From Pseudomonadota bacterium (GTDB lineage Bacteria > Pseudomonadota > Gammaproteobacteria > Burkholderiales > Rhodocyclaceae): 64,000 nucleotides of DNA. A program made the translations under genes and the position numbers. Within the stretch, counting starts at the first letter, position 1. Every line of letters begins with the position of its first letter. This document shows, piece after piece, positions 9,081 to 19,771 of this stretch. The stretch is from the NCBI GenBank assembly GCA_029776255.1, contig JAKOTN010000061.1, forward strand, positions 57,416 through 121,415, read 5' to 3'. The notes under the pieces are model-generated. The model saw nothing but the letters and a program-made list of their open reading frames with translations. It searched no databases and was not told where the DNA came from.

Positions 9081-9980
9081 TCAGGCCGGAAAAACGCCAG
9101 TCGACAGGTAGCGGTCGCCGCGGTCGCAAACGATGGTCACCACGACGGCGTTTGCCAGTTCTTCGGCCAAGCGCAGGGCCACCGCCACCGCGCCACCCGA
9201 GGAGATACCGGCGAAAATGCCTTCTTCGCGTGCCAGACGGCGCGTCATTTCCTCGGCATCGCCTTGTGAAACCGATTCGACGCGATCGACCCGCGCGCGG
9301 TCGAAAATGGCCGGCAGATAGGCTTCCGGCCATTTGCGGATACCCGGAATCTGCGAGCCCTCTTCCGGCTGGCAACCGACGATGCACACCCCGGGGTTCT
9401 GCTCTTTCAGGTACCGGGAAACACCCATGATCGTGCCGGTGGTGCCCATGCTGCTGACGAAATGCGTGATCCGCCCATCGGTCTGGCGCCAGAGTTCCGG
9501 ACCCGTGCCTTCGTAATGCGCCAACGGATTGTCGGGATTGGCGAACTGGTCGAGGATGATCCCACGCCCCTCGTTGCGTAGCCTCTCGGCGACGTCGCGC
9601 GCCAGCTCCATGCCGCCATCCTTGGGCGTGAGCACCAGTTCGGCGCCGAAAGCGCGCATCGTCTGCCGGCGTTCGACGCTTTGATTTTCGGGCATCACCA
9701 GAATCATCCGGTAGCCGCGCACGGCCGCCGCCATCGCCAGGGCGATACCGGTGTTTCCCGAGGTGGCCTCGATCAATGTGTCGCCAGGCGCGATGTCGCC
9801 GCGCTGCTCGGCACGCGAAATCATCGACAGTGCCGGCCGATCCTTGACCGAGCCGGCCGGGTTGTTGCCTTCCAGTTTGGCGAGAATGACGTTCCCGCGC
9901 GCGACGACCGCCGCCCCCGGCAAGCGCTGCAAACGCACCAGCGGCGTGTCGCCGACATGATTTTCGAGCGTTTTATCCAT
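9081..9980 (-). CDS. cysM: cysteine synthase B (O-acetylserine sulfhydrylase)
   Basis: A 299-residue fold-type II PLP enzyme making cysteine from O-acetylserine (CysM can also use thiosulfate). The PLP lysine is K46 in [11 protein letters not shown], the phosphate-binding loop is the T-S-G-N-T-G-I-A motif near residue 72, and the later glycine loop is [18 protein letters not shown] distinguishes CysM from CysK (here encoded at 52.8 kb as N-P-A-Y-S-V-K-C-R). It overlaps hldD by 8 bases, as often seen in betaproteobacteria. Confidence 0.95.
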   Translation of the reverse strand: MDKTLENHVGDTPLVRLQRLPGAAVVARGNVILAKLEGNNPAGSVKDRPALSMISRAEQRGDIAPGDTLIEATSGNTGIALAMAAAVRGYRMILVMPENQSVERRQTMRAFGAELVLTPKDGGMELARDVAERLRNEGRGIILDQFANPDNPLAHYEGTGPELWRQTDGRITHFVSSMGTTGTIMGVSRYLKEQNPGVCIVGCQPEEGSQIPGIRKWPEAYLPAIFDRARVDRVESVSQGDAEEMTRRLAREEGIFAGISSGGAVAVALRLAEELANAVVVTIVCDRGDRYLSTGVFPA

Positions 9981-10977
9981 GGCGGCTCAACCATTGAACA
10001 TACTGCGCGACACCTTCCTCGACGGCGGCGAACGGCGCATCGTAGCCCGCCTGCCGCAGCTTGGATAAATCCGCCTCGGTGAAACTCTGGTACTTGCCGC
10101 GCAGATCGTCGGGAAAGGGAATGTATTCGATCAGGCCCTGCCGCACCAGTTCGTCCAGAGGCAGTGCCGGCAACCCGGTCAGGGCGCGGCAGTGATTGAC
10201 GTTGGCCACCGCCAGTTCGTTGAAGGTTTGCGCGCGCCCGGTGCCGACATTGAAGATCCCCGACTTTTCCGGGTGATCGAGGAAGAACAGATTGACTCGC
10301 GCAACGTCGGCGACATGCACGAAATCGCGCCGCTGTGCGCCGTCGACATAGCCGTCGCAGCCCGCGAACAGCTTGACCTTGCCCTCGGCGCGAAACTGGT
10401 GGTAGTGATGGAAAGCCACCGATGCCATGCGACCCTTGTGCGATTCGCGCGGACCGTAAACGTTGAAATAACGGAAACCCACTACCTGCGAACGGCACGA
10501 ACCGGCGGCCGCCAAGCGCTGCCGGACGATTTGATCGAAAAGAAATTTCGAGTAGCCATAAACGTTCAACGGCGCCTCGTGCTGGCGCTGTTCGCGGAAA
10601 ACCCCGCCGCCGCCGTAAGTGGCCGCGCTGGACGCGTAAAGCAACGGCACGTCCTGATCCAGACACCAATCGAGTAGTGCTAGCGAATAACGGTAGTTAT
10701 TGTCCATCATGTAGCGCCCGTCGCTCTCCATGGTGTTCGAGCAGGCCCCCTGATGGAAAATCGCATCAACCTCGCCGTCGAAATCGCCGGCGAGCAGACG
10801 ATCGATGAATTCCGTCTTGTCGATGTAATCGGCGATCTCGCAATCGACCAGATTCTTGAATTTGTCGGCTTTCGTCAGATTGTCGACGGCAATGATCCGG
10901 TCCACCCCGCGCGCATTCAGCGCCTCGACAAGATTGGAACCGATGAAACCGGCCGCGCCGGTGACGATGGTATACAT
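9973..10977 (-). CDS. hldD: ADP-L-glycero-D-manno-heptose-6-epimerase
   Basis: A 334-residue extended short-chain dehydrogenase that epimerises ADP-D-glycero-D-manno-heptose to the L-form used in LPS inner core. The NAD(P) motif is T-G-A-A-G-F-I-G at residues 6-13. The catalytic Ser-Tyr-Lys set is visible as S116/S117, Y140 and K144 (Y-G-Y-S-K). It sits 7 bases after hldE1 and overlaps cysM. Together with hldE1 it supplies the heptose branch of LPS synthesis. Confidence 0.96.
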   Translation of the reverse strand: MYTIVTGAAGFIGSNLVEALNARGVDRIIAVDNLTKADKFKNLVDCEIADYIDKTEFIDRLLAGDFDGEVDAIFHQGACSNTMESDGRYMMDNNYRYSLALLDWCLDQDVPLLYASSAATYGGGGVFREQRQHEAPLNVYGYSKFLFDQIVRQRLAAAGSCRSQVVGFRYFNVYGPRESHKGRMASVAFHHYHQFRAEGKVKLFAGCDGYVDGAQRRDFVHVADVARVNLFFLDHPEKSGIFNVGTGRAQTFNELAVANVNHCRALTGLPALPLDELVRQGLIEYIPFPDDLRGKYQSFTEADLSKLRQAGYDAPFAAVEEGVAQYVQWLSRHG

Positions 10978-10984
10978 GATTACC

Positions 10985-11917
10985 TCACTTCAAAGCGGCG
11001 TCGAGCTCATCGCGACTCACCACCGCCGTACCGAGTTTGCCGACGACGACGCCGGCCGCGACGTTGGCGACATGCACGGCGTCCGGCCAGGCGACCCCGC
11101 ACGCCAGCATCGCCGCCAAGGTGGCGATGACCGTATCGCCAGCGCCCGACACGTCGAAAACCTCCCGGGCCACCGCCTTCTCGTGCAGCGCGCCGCCCGC
11201 GTGGAAGAGCGACATGCCGTCTTCGCTGCGCGTCATCAGCAACGCGTCCAGACCAAGCTGGCTCCGCAAATTCTCCGCCTTGCAGGCGAGATCGTCTTCA
11301 TCCCGCCAGCGCCCGATCACCGCGCGCAACTCCGCGCGATTGGGCGTCAATACGCTGGCTCCGGCGTATTTCGAGAAGTCGTCGCCCTTGGGATCGATCA
11401 GAACGATTTTCCCGGCGGCGCGCGCCAGACCGATCATTTCGCCGATGTGCGCCAAACCGCCCTTGCCGTAGTCCGACAGGATCACCGCGTCGCAATCCGG
11501 CAGGCGCCGGGTAAATTCAGCGAGCTTGGCGCGCAACACCTCGTGTGACGGCGTGGTTTCGAAATCGATGCGCAGCAATTGCTGCTGCCGCCCGATCACG
11601 CGCAGCTTGACGGTGGTATTGACCGCCGCATCTCTTTGCAGGCTGACATCGATGCCGCTGGACGCCAGCAGATGCTGCAAACTGTGCCCGGCCTCGTCGT
11701 CACCAACGACCGACAGCAAGGCGACCCGCGCCCCAAGCGCGGCGACATTGCGGGCAACGTTAGCCGCGCCGCCAGGCCGCTCTTCGCAACGTGCCACCTT
11801 GACCACCGGCACCGGCGCCTCCGGCGAGATCCGCGCCACATCGCCAAACCAGTAGCGATCAAGCATGACGTCGCCGACGATCAGCAGACGGGTCGAAGAG
11901 AGATCAGCGACCCGCAT
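10985..11917 (-). CDS. hldE1: D-glycero-beta-D-manno-heptose-7-phosphate kinase (RfaE domain I)
   Basis: A 310-residue PfkB/ribokinase-family kinase, the first half of the E. coli bifunctional HldE; the nucleotidyltransferase half is absent, so the adenylyltransferase must be encoded elsewhere. Visible motifs: [12 protein letters not shown] near residue 12, R-P-G-G-A-A-N-V-A near residue 46, and D-V-S-G-A-G-D-T-V with the catalytic Asp near residue 260. The ATG at 11917 has GAGG nine bases upstream; a TTG at 11935 is a weaker alternative. Confidence 0.93.
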   Translation of the reverse strand: MRVADLSSTRLLIVGDVMLDRYWFGDVARISPEAPVPVVKVARCEERPGGAANVARNVAALGARVALLSVVGDDEAGHSLQHLLASSGIDVSLQRDAAVNTTVKLRVIGRQQQLLRIDFETTPSHEVLRAKLAEFTRRLPDCDAVILSDYGKGGLAHIGEMIGLARAAGKIVLIDPKGDDFSKYAGASVLTPNRAELRAVIGRWRDEDDLACKAENLRSQLGLDALLMTRSEDGMSLFHAGGALHEKAVAREVFDVSGAGDTVIATLAAMLACGVAWPDAVHVANVAAGVVVGKLGTAVVSRDELDAALK

Positions 11918-12008
11918 CGCGGCGAGCCTCGACAAGGCGAACGGCGCTCGACAGGCTGACGCGCCCGAGGCTACGCATGATGACTGGCAAAATGGCCCCC
12001 TACCCTAC

Positions 12009-13178
12009 TCAAGGTGTCAGATCGAACTCTTCGGTACGCTTCGGCGAATAGGTTTCCCAGCCACCGCAAGCAGGGCAGCGCCAATAAAACTGGCGAGCCT
12101 TGAAGCCGCAATTATCGCATCGATAGCGCGCCAGACGCCGGGTGTACCCTTGGACGATCCCTTTCGCCAGATCGAGATCGGGGCGATTTTCGGGCGGCGC
12201 CACCAGCAAGCGCGCTTCCAGCAGCTTGTCGAAACCCAGCAAGGTCGGGTTGCGTTTCAACTCGTCGCGAACCAGCCGGTAAGCGGCCTCCGGTCCATCG
12301 CCTTCGATGACCAGTTGGAAAACCACATCGAGCAGATCCAGTGACGGGTAATGTTCCAGATACCCGCGCAACAACTGCAAGCCGTCCTCGCGTCGATCAA
12401 GCTTGCGAAACGCCTCAAGCAAACGCTGCGCCACCAAGGCAAGATAGGGCGGGTCCTGTTGTTCGATTCGCTGCCAGGATTCGATCGCCGCCACGAACTG
12501 TTCCTGCTGAAACTGGATGTCGCCCTGCAGCAGACTGGCGCGCACGCACTTGCGGTTGCGTTCCAGCGCCATCTGCAAATAAGGCGTCGCCAGATCGCGC
12601 CGCGAGCGGATGATCTCCGCGGCGGCAAGTTCGCAATAAAATTCGGCAATTTCCTTGTGCGAAGCGAAATCCGGCAATTCCGAAGCAATGGCGATGGCCT
12701 TTTCCCAATCCTTTTCAAGCTGGTAGATCTCGAGCAGATTGCGTTTGGCATCTTCAGCCAGCGGCGATTGACGCAGCTTGTCGAAAATTTCCTCCGCGCG
12801 ATCAAGAAGACCCGCCTTGAGATAGTCCTGCCCCAGCTCGGCCATGGCCTGCAGTTTCAGATCCTGGCGCAGATCCTCCCGTTCTATAAGATGCTGATGC
12901 ATGCGAATGGCGCGCTCCGTTTCGCCACGGCGACGAAACAAACTGCCCAGCGCAAAATGCAGCTCGATGGTTTGAGGATCGACCTTCACCGCCTCGACAA
13001 ACGATTCGATGGCCCGGTCCGGCTGCTCGTTGAGCAAAAAATTCAAACCCTGGAAATAGGATTGCGGCAGTGCCCGCGACTCCCGTACCAAATGCCGGAT
13101 ATCGATACGCGCGGCCCCCCAGCCAAGACCGAAAAACAAGGGGAAAAGCATCAACTGCCAATATTCGAACTCAATCAT
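12009..13178 (-). CDS. lapB: lipopolysaccharide assembly protein LapB (YciM)
   Basis: A 389-residue inner-membrane-anchored TPR protein that, in enterics, regulates LpxC turnover and hence lipid A synthesis. An N-terminal membrane anchor (M-I-E-F-E-Y-W-Q-L-M-L-F-P-L-F-F-G) is followed by about eight TPR-like helical repeats (residues ~35-340) and a C-terminal rubredoxin-type metal-binding module with C-D-N-C and C-P-A-C near residues 354-371. The length matches the family. It overlaps lapA by 8 bases, the canonical lapAB arrangement. Confidence 0.95.
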   Translation of the reverse strand: MIEFEYWQLMLFPLFFGLGWGAARIDIRHLVRESRALPQSYFQGLNFLLNEQPDRAIESFVEAVKVDPQTIELHFALGSLFRRRGETERAIRMHQHLIEREDLRQDLKLQAMAELGQDYLKAGLLDRAEEIFDKLRQSPLAEDAKRNLLEIYQLEKDWEKAIAIASELPDFASHKEIAEFYCELAAAEIIRSRRDLATPYLQMALERNRKCVRASLLQGDIQFQQEQFVAAIESWQRIEQQDPPYLALVAQRLLEAFRKLDRREDGLQLLRGYLEHYPSLDLLDVVFQLVIEGDGPEAAYRLVRDELKRNPTLLGFDKLLEARLLVAPPENRPDLDLAKGIVQGYTRRLARYRCDNCGFKARQFYWRCPACGGWETYSPKRTEEFDLTP

Positions 13179-13512
13179 GGGGTGACTTTGTCAGAATTAC
13201 GGAGGTACCGATTTCGTTGTGCGGACGGTCGTCGGCGAGGAACTCCGAGGCATCCTGCTCGCCCACTCGCGCATGTGCCAACTCGCGCTGCAATTCCGCC
13301 ACCTGACGCCGCAGACGGAAAAGCATGGTCATCAAGGAAAGCACCGCCAAGGCAGCGCCACCGACAAAAAATGCCAGCAAGACGATGATCAGTGGTGCTT
13401 GCCAGGCGGCGTCAAGGAAAAAGCGGACGCTTACCGGGGCGGAGTTCTTGACGGCAAATGTAAAAAGCAGCAGGAAAAGAACGATCCGCAAGACCCACAG
13501 CAACGCGCGCAT
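13171..13512 (-). CDS. lapA: lipopolysaccharide assembly protein LapA (DUF1049)
   Basis: A 113-residue inner-membrane protein with two membrane helices (about residues 3-21 and 41-66) and a cytoplasmic coiled-coil-like tail R-R-Q-V-A-E-L-Q-R-E-L-A. This layout and the position upstream of lapB identify LapA. It partners LapB in LPS assembly; the overlap of stop and start suggests coupled translation. The last ~25 residues are polar and poorly conserved in the family. Confidence 0.9.
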   Translation of the reverse strand: MRALLWVLRIVLFLLLFTFAVKNSAPVSVRFFLDAAWQAPLIIVLLAFFVGGAALAVLSLMTMLFRLRRQVAELQRELAHARVGEQDASEFLADDRPHNEIGTSVILTKSPHD

Positions 13513-13592
13513 CCATCACCTTCACACGATAAACGGGCGGCAACTTGCGTCACCGCCCGCCATCACCAGCAACAAGCACGGCTTTTGGCCAC

Positions 13593-13889
13593 TCAGATCA
13601 GTTCCGACGAGCCATCATCCACACGCTCCCGCAACTCCTTGCCGGCTTTGAAGTGAGGTACCCATTTCTCCGGCACATCCACTTTGTCGCCCGACTTGGG
13701 ATTGCGTCCGACCCGCGGTGGCCGGTAGTTCAGGGCAAAGCTCCCGAACCCCCGGATCTCGATACGGTCGCCCTTGGCTAAGGCCTCGGCCATCGCATCG
13801 AGAATCATTTTCACCGACAAGTCCGCATCCTTTGCGAGTAACTGAGGAAAACGCCCCGCCAGTTGCGCGATTAGATCCGACTTGGTCAT
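13593..13889 (-). CDS. ihfB: integration host factor subunit beta
   Basis: A 98-residue HU/IHF-family DNA-bending protein. The family signature [21 protein letters not shown] appears at about residues 46-66, with the intercalating proline in the N-P-K-S-G arm. The order rpsA-ihfB (9 bases apart) is the widespread proteobacterial arrangement and separates it from IhfA, which follows pheT. It works as an IhfA/IhfB heterodimer in recombination, replication and transcription. Confidence 0.96.
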   Translation of the reverse strand: MTKSDLIAQLAGRFPQLLAKDADLSVKMILDAMAEALAKGDRIEIRGFGSFALNYRPPRVGRNPKSGDKVDVPEKWVPHFKAGKELRERVDDGSSELI

Positions 13890-13898
13890 TTTTGAACC

Positions 13899-15596
13899 CT
13901 ACTGTGGGTTGTTCAGCTTGGCTTTCAGCAAGGCGCCCAGATTGGTGGTCCCAGAACTGGCGTTACTGTCCGCGGAAAACTTTTGCATCGCCTCGTGTTG
14001 CTCGGCTTGCTCCTTGGCCTTGATCGACAAACTGATCGAACGGGTCTTGCGATCGACGTTGATGATCATTGCCTCGACCTTGTCGCCTTCCTTGTACACC
14101 TTGCTCAGGTCGTCGATGCGATCGCGCGAAACCTCCGACGCACGCAAATAGGCTTCGATATCGCCGTCGAGAATCACCACCGCACCGCGGGCATCGACCG
14201 ATTTGACCACGCCACGCACGATGCTGTTCTTGTCGTGAGTGGCAATGTAGCTGGTATAGGGATCGCCATCGAGCTGCTTGATGCCCAGCGAAATGCGTTC
14301 CTTGTCGGTATCGATGGCCAAAACCACGGCATCGACCTCGTCGCCTTTTTTGAAATTGCGGATCGCTTCTTCGCCAGCCAAGGACCACGACAGGTCGGAG
14401 AGATGGACCAGACCGTCGATGCCGCCAGGCAAGCCGATGAACACACCGAAGTCGGTAATCGACTTGATGGCGCCACGCACACGGTCGCCCTTCTTGTAAT
14501 TCATCGAGAACTCGTCCCACGGGTTCGCCGCGCACTGCTTCATTCCCAGGGAAATACGGCGACGATCCTCGTCGATCTCGAGAATCATCACCTCGACCTC
14601 GTCGCCCAATTGAACCACTTTCGATGGATGGACGTTCTTGTTGGTCCAGTCCATTTCCGAGACGTGCACCAGGCCTTCGATGCCCTGCTCGATTTCGACG
14701 AAGGCGCCGTAGTCGGTCAGATTGGTGACCTTGCCGAACAGACGGGTGGTCGGCGGATAGCGGCGGGAAATACCCACCCACGGGTCTTCGCCAAGTTGCT
14801 TGAGACCCAGAGAGACACGATTTTTTTCCTGATCGAACTTGAGGATCTTGGCTTGCACCTCGTCGCCAACCGCCAGCACCTCGGAGGGATGACGAACACG
14901 GCGCCAGGCCAGATCGGTGATATGCAGCAGGCCATCGATACCGCCGAGGTCGACAAAAGCGCCGTAATCGGTAATGTTCTTGACCACGCCCTTGACGATG
15001 CTGCCCTCCTTGAGCGCGGCCAGCAAGGCATCGCGCTCTTCGCCGACACTGGCCTCGAGAACCGCGCGCCGGGAGACGACGACATTGTTGCGCTTGCGAT
15101 CCAGCTTGATGACCTTGAATTCGTAGGTTTTTCCCTCATACGGCGTGGTGTCCTTGACCGGACGCATATCCACCAGCGAGCCCGGCAGGAAGGCGCGCAC
15201 GCTGTTGGTCATCACCGTCAGTCCGCCCTTGACCTTGCCGGTGATCGTACCGGTCACCAGACTGCCGTCGTTCAGCGCTTGTTCAAGCGCGTTCCACGCG
15301 GCCACCCGCTTGGCACGGTCGCGCGACAGGCGTGTTTCGCCGAAACCGTTTTCGAGTTGCTCGATGGCAACCTGAACGAAGTCGCCGACCTTGACTTCGA
15401 TGTCGCCCTGATCGCTCAGGAACTCCTCGAGATCGATGTAACTTTCGGACTTGAGACCGGCGTTGACGACCACGAAATTCTGGTCGATGCGCACGACCTC
15501 GGCGGTGATCACCTCGCCCGGACGCATTTCCTGACGTCCGAGGCTTTCTTCGAAGAGTTCGGCGAAACTTTCTTGCATGGTGGGATTAGATGACAT
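13899..15596 (-). CDS. rpsA: 30S ribosomal protein S1
   Basis: A 565-residue protein with six S1/OB domains, needed for mRNA binding and initiation of most mRNAs. The repeats are recognisable from recurring [14 protein letters not shown] blocks (near residues 200, 290, 375 and 460). The N-terminus [14 protein letters not shown] matches S1 proteins. The ATG at 15596 was chosen because homologues start just before this block; an upstream-extended frame is not family-like. No good Shine-Dalgarno precedes it, which is common for rpsA. Confidence 0.96.
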   Translation of the reverse strand: MSSNPTMQESFAELFEESLGRQEMRPGEVITAEVVRIDQNFVVVNAGLKSESYIDLEEFLSDQGDIEVKVGDFVQVAIEQLENGFGETRLSRDRAKRVAAWNALEQALNDGSLVTGTITGKVKGGLTVMTNSVRAFLPGSLVDMRPVKDTTPYEGKTYEFKVIKLDRKRNNVVVSRRAVLEASVGEERDALLAALKEGSIVKGVVKNITDYGAFVDLGGIDGLLHITDLAWRRVRHPSEVLAVGDEVQAKILKFDQEKNRVSLGLKQLGEDPWVGISRRYPPTTRLFGKVTNLTDYGAFVEIEQGIEGLVHVSEMDWTNKNVHPSKVVQLGDEVEVMILEIDEDRRRISLGMKQCAANPWDEFSMNYKKGDRVRGAIKSITDFGVFIGLPGGIDGLVHLSDLSWSLAGEEAIRNFKKGDEVDAVVLAIDTDKERISLGIKQLDGDPYTSYIATHDKNSIVRGVVKSVDARGAVVILDGDIEAYLRASEVSRDRIDDLSKVYKEGDKVEAMIINVDRKTRSISLSIKAKEQAEQHEAMQKFSADSNASSGTTNLGALLKAKLNNPQ

Positions 15597-15783
15597 ATGA
15601 GTTGAATTACCTAGCCGCGGAATCGCGGGGTGAGTTAAAAGAATCACCAGTTCCGGCCATTCCGGAAACTTCGCCACTGGGGAAGCAGGGACACTTCGCC
15701 GGCGAGCCCGGGACGACACGACCGCCGGGCCAACCGGAATGACGCGCCTAACTGGTGCACCTCAGGCAAACGGCAAGCGCCTT

Positions 15784-17745
15784 TTACCGATTTCGCGGAA
15801 CTTTGTTGACCCAATCCAGAACCTGATCCACCGCGATGTCGATGGTCAGATTCGTCGTGTCGAGCAATTCAGCGTCCGCACTCTGCTGTGTCGGCGCGAC
15901 GCCACGTTGACTATCCCGTTCGTCGCGTTCGCGCAGATCCAGCAAGAGGGCTGCAATGTTAACAGCGATCCCTTTTTTTAACAACTGCTTATAACGCCTC
16001 TCGGCGCGTTTTTCGGCGGTCGCCGTCAAGAAGACCTTGCACCGCGAATCGGGAAAGACGACCGAGCCCATGTCGCGACCATCGGCGACCAAACCTGGCG
16101 CTCGCCGAAAGGCGCGTTGACGGAACAGCAACGCCTCGCGCACGGCCGGCAACGCGGCGACCCGCGAGGCGCCGGTCGAGATTTCCTCGCGACGGATCGC
16201 ATCGCCCACAGCGTCGCCGGCGAGGAGAATCGCACCGCCAACGAAGGCGACATCAAGCGCCTCGGCGATGGCGGCAACGCCGGTTTCATCGTCCCAGCGC
16301 ACGCCAGAGCGCTCCGCGGCCAGGGCGGTCAGGCGATAGAGCGCGCCGGAATCGAGATAATGCCAGCCCAAGGCGTCCGCGACGCGAGTGGCGATGGTGC
16401 CTTTGCCGGACGCGGAGATACCGTCGATAGCGAGCACGGGAACCGCTGCGGTGACGTCGGTGAAGAGTTTGAAATAATCGGGAAAGGTCTTGGCGACCGT
16501 GTTCGGATCGTTGATGCGCAACGGCGCTCCGAAAGTCATGAGCGAAAAACACATCGCCATCCGGTGGTCGTCGTAGGTATCGACTACCGCCGGCCGCAAC
16601 GCGTGACGCGCCTCGGGTGGCCAGACACGAATGAAATCGTCGCCTTCGTCAACCACGACACCCAGTTTGCGCAACTCGGTGGCCATTGCCGCGATGCGAT
16701 CGGTTTCCTTGACCCGCCAACTGGCGATGTTGTTCAAGGTGGTTGGACCATCGGCGAACGGCGCGAGGGTGGCGAGGGTCATAGCCGCGTCTGGAATGTG
16801 GTTGCAATCGAGAGACATGCCTTGCAACCGACCGTGACCGGCCGGCGCCGCCGCCTCGATCCAGTTCGGGCCATGGGAGATTTGCGCGCCCATGTCGGCC
16901 AGCACATCGGCAAAGCGGACATCGCCCTGTATCGAGTCCCGCCCGACCCCTTCCACCCGCAAGGGCCCGCCACCCAGGGCGCCGAGAGCGAGGAAGTAGG
17001 ACGCCGAGGACGCATCGCCTTCGACATGCAGCAGACCCGGCGACCGATAGACGCTGCCAGCGGGCACGGTGAAACAGCGCCAGCCGTCCCGCGGAACGTT
17101 CACACCGAAACGCGCCATCATGGCCAGCGTGATTTCGACGTAGGGTTTGGAGATCAGGTCGCCGATTATGTCGACACGGGTTTCTGCGCCGCGCAGGGGC
17201 AAGGCCATCAACAGACCGCTGAGAAACTGACTCGAAACATCGCCGCGCAAGCGAACGGTGCGCACCTCGCTACCGCTCGGCGTCGCGATGGCGAGCGGCG
17301 GAAATCCCGCCGCCCCGAGGTAAGCGATGTCGGCGCCCAACTGCCGCAAGCCATCGACCAGATCGCCGATGGGCCGTTCGCGCATCCGTGGCGTGCCGTT
17401 GAGGGTGTAGCGGCCACCGGCCAGCGCCAACGCCGCGGTCAAAGGCCGGAAAGCCGTTCCGGCATTGCCAAGGAACAGGTCCGCCTCGGTCACCGGAAAA
17501 CGCCCGCCGACGCCGGCGATACGGTAGGCGTTGCCGCCCAGCGCGCTGACGCCCACGCCAAGGCGCCGCAACGCGTCGAGCATGCGTTCGGTGTCGTCCG
17601 AGAGCAACAGATCGCGGATCTCGGTATCGCCGACCGCCAGGGCCGCCAGCAGCAGCACGCGATTGGAAATGCTTTTCGAACCCGGTAACCGCACGCAACC
17701 ACGCGCCGACACCATTTGCGGCAGATCGATGAATTCCCTGCTCAC
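15784..17745 (-). CDS. aroA-cmk: bifunctional EPSP synthase / cytidylate kinase fusion
   Basis: A 653-residue in-frame fusion. Residues 1 to ~430 are 3-phosphoshikimate 1-carboxyvinyltransferase (shikimate pathway): [10 protein letters not shown] with K24, [17 protein letters not shown], and K-E-T-D-R-I. Residues ~435-653 are CMP kinase: [13 protein letters not shown]-loop, [19 protein letters not shown]. No stop separates them; the linker is about five residues. The GTG start at 17745 overlaps the tyrA stop (GTGA), giving coupled translation. A GTG codon exists close to the Cmk start, so separate internal initiation cannot be excluded. Confidence 0.93.
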   Translation of the reverse strand: MSREFIDLPQMVSARGCVRLPGSKSISNRVLLLAALAVGDTEIRDLLLSDDTERMLDALRRLGVGVSALGGNAYRIAGVGGRFPVTEADLFLGNAGTAFRPLTAALALAGGRYTLNGTPRMRERPIGDLVDGLRQLGADIAYLGAAGFPPLAIATPSGSEVRTVRLRGDVSSQFLSGLLMALPLRGAETRVDIIGDLISKPYVEITLAMMARFGVNVPRDGWRCFTVPAGSVYRSPGLLHVEGDASSASYFLALGALGGGPLRVEGVGRDSIQGDVRFADVLADMGAQISHGPNWIEAAAPAGHGRLQGMSLDCNHIPDAAMTLATLAPFADGPTTLNNIASWRVKETDRIAAMATELRKLGVVVDEGDDFIRVWPPEARHALRPAVVDTYDDHRMAMCFSLMTFGAPLRINDPNTVAKTFPDYFKLFTDVTAAVPVLAIDGISASGKGTIATRVADALGWHYLDSGALYRLTALAAERSGVRWDDETGVAAIAEALDVAFVGGAILLAGDAVGDAIRREEISTGASRVAALPAVREALLFRQRAFRRAPGLVADGRDMGSVVFPDSRCKVFLTATAEKRAERRYKQLLKKGIAVNIAALLLDLRERDERDSQRGVAPTQQSADAELLDTTNLTIDIAVDQVLDWVNKVPRNR

Positions 17746-18629
17746 GTTTTCGCCTTGTCGTCGGTCCACGCGCGGCGCGCGGAACGTGCACTGTCGAAAG
17801 CCGCTTCCAGGCTGGCGCCATCGCCACGCTGCAAGCTCGCGCGCAACTCGTCCAGCTGCGCGCGGTAACGGTCGAGTTCGTCGAGCAGGGCCACGCGGTT
17901 GGCCAGACAAATATCGCGCCACATTTCAGGGTGACTGGCGGCAATACGCGTGAAATCGCGAAAACCGCTGGCGGCAAAGGAAAAAAGCTGCTCGCGATTG
18001 TCGCGCCGCGCCAGATCGTGCACCAGGGCAAACGACAGCAAATGCGGCAAATGACTGACGGCGGCGAAAACCTGATCGTGCTCGCCGGGGTCAAGCACCT
18101 TGATCAGGCCACCGCACAGTTCCCACGCCGCGCGCACCCGCGCCACCACCCGCGGCGTGTTTTCCGGCAATGGCGTCAGCACGACGTGTTTTTGCCGGTA
18201 AAGATCCGCCCGCGCCGCCGCGGCACCGCTATTTTCGGCGCCAGCGATCGGGTGCGCGGGAACGAACTGCCCCAACCGGTCGCCAAAATGCTCGCGGGCC
18301 ACGGCAACGACATCGCTCTTGGTGCTGCCGGCGTCGGTAACGACGGTTTGCGTCCCCAGGCAGGGCGCGATGCGGGCCATGACCTCCGCCGTGCGGCCGA
18401 CCGGGACGGCAATCAGCACCAGATCGGCGGACGACACTTCCTGTCCGATGTTGAATCCGACGCGATCGACGATCCCCAACTCAAGCGCTTGCGACAGCGA
18501 ACCGAGGGTGCGACCGAAACCGACCACTTCGCGCACTTGTCCCGCCGCCTTGAGCGCCAGGGCGAAAGAGCCGCCGATCAAGCCGACGCCGAAGACGACG
18601 ACCTTGTCGAACAAGGAGGCGTCGGTCAT
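17742..18629 (-). CDS. tyrA: prephenate dehydrogenase
   Basis: A 295-residue NAD(P)-dependent dehydrogenase converting prephenate (or arogenate) in tyrosine synthesis. The Rossmann motif G-V-G-L-I-G-G-S is near residues 14-21, and the conserved [15 protein letters not shown] block, with the catalytic His region, is near residue 125-140. There is no chorismate mutase or ACT domain. It lies between hisC and aroA in the aromatic operon. Confidence 0.94.
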   Translation of the reverse strand: MTDASLFDKVVVFGVGLIGGSFALALKAAGQVREVVGFGRTLGSLSQALELGIVDRVGFNIGQEVSSADLVLIAVPVGRTAEVMARIAPCLGTQTVVTDAGSTKSDVVAVAREHFGDRLGQFVPAHPIAGAENSGAAAARADLYRQKHVVLTPLPENTPRVVARVRAAWELCGGLIKVLDPGEHDQVFAAVSHLPHLLSFALVHDLARRDNREQLFSFAASGFRDFTRIAASHPEMWRDICLANRVALLDELDRYRAQLDELRASLQRGDGASLEAAFDSARSARRAWTDDKAKT

Positions 18630-18654
18630 GGCCGCGATCCGCCCGCCACACCGT

Positions 18655-19743
18655 TCACAGCGCCACCTCGAGAGCGGTCAGGAAGCGCGCGTTTTCGCTT
18701 TCAGTACCGATGGTCACCCGCAGCCAGTCCGGCATGCCGTAACCGGCGATCGGGCGCACGATCACGCCCTGTTGCAACAACTTCTGATTCACCGCCGCCG
18801 CCTGTTCGACCCGGAAGGTGACGAAGTTGCCGTGCGACGGGATGTGACGGCAATTCAAGCGCTTCAGTCCTCCGACGATCTGCTCCATGCCGGCGCGGTT
18901 CAGGGCGTAGCTGCGAGCGACGAATTCGTGGTCGTCGAGCGCCGCCGTCGCGCCGGCCAGCGCAAGATTGTTGCAGTTGAACGGCTGCCGGACGCGATTC
19001 ATCAGGTCGGCGATTTCGGCCGAGGCCAGGGCGTAACCGACGCGCAGACCGGCCAGGCCATAGATTTTCGAAAACGTGCGGGTAACGACCAGATTGGGAC
19101 GATCCGCCAGCCAGCGCACGGTTTCCAGGCGCTGCGCGGGAGGCAGGTACTCGTTGTAGGCTTCATCGAGCACGACGACCACTTCGGCGGGAACCGCTTG
19201 CAGAAAGGTCTGGAGTTGCGGATACGGGAGAAACGTTCCGGTCGGATTATTGGGATTGGCGATCCAGATCAGGCGGGTATCGGGCCGAATCGCCGCCAAC
19301 ATCGCGTCGAGATCGTGCCCGTGATCCTTGGCCGGCACGACAATCGACTCGGCGCCCGCCGACAAGGTCGCCAGCGGATAGACGGCGAAAGCATATTGTG
19401 CGAAGACCGCCGAGCGACCGGGAGCGAGAAACACGCGCGCGATCAGATCGAGCACATCGTTGGAGCCGTTGCCGAGGACGATATGCGCCATGCTCACGCC
19501 GGTATGCTCGGCAAGCGCTTGTTTGAGCACGAAATCGTCAGGGTAGCGCGCCAGGTTTTCGATGGCGGCATTGACCGCCGCGCGCGCCTTCGGACTCATC
19601 CCCAGCGGATTTTCGTTCGAGGCCAGCTTGACGATCTGTTCGACCGCCAAGCCCATCTCGCGCGCCAGTTGGGTGATCGGCTTGCCCGGCTGATACGGTG
19701 AAATGGCGCGGACGTAAGGTAAAGATTGCTCGTGGAGTGCCAT
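18655..19743 (-). CDS. hisC: histidinol-phosphate aminotransferase
   Basis: A 362-residue class I/II PLP aminotransferase. The signatures are K-L-A-S-N-E-N-P-L-G near residue 38, N-P-N-N-P-T-G-T, D-E-A-Y-N-E-Y, and the PLP lysine in T-F-S-K-I-Y-G-L-A-G-L-R-V-G. In this pheA-hisC-tyrA context the enzyme commonly also transaminates phenylpyruvate and 4-hydroxyphenylpyruvate, which would make it a dual histidine/aromatic enzyme; that is inference. ATG 19743 with GAGG upstream is preferred over an extended frame to 19800. Confidence 0.93.
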   Translation of the reverse strand: MALHEQSLPYVRAISPYQPGKPITQLAREMGLAVEQIVKLASNENPLGMSPKARAAVNAAIENLARYPDDFVLKQALAEHTGVSMAHIVLGNGSNDVLDLIARVFLAPGRSAVFAQYAFAVYPLATLSAGAESIVVPAKDHGHDLDAMLAAIRPDTRLIWIANPNNPTGTFLPYPQLQTFLQAVPAEVVVVLDEAYNEYLPPAQRLETVRWLADRPNLVVTRTFSKIYGLAGLRVGYALASAEIADLMNRVRQPFNCNNLALAGATAALDDHEFVARSYALNRAGMEQIVGGLKRLNCRHIPSHGNFVTFRVEQAAAVNQKLLQQGVIVRPIAGYGMPDWLRVTIGTESENARFLTALEVAL

Positions 19744-19771
19744 CGGCGATCCTCGTGAAAATGCAATCCGC

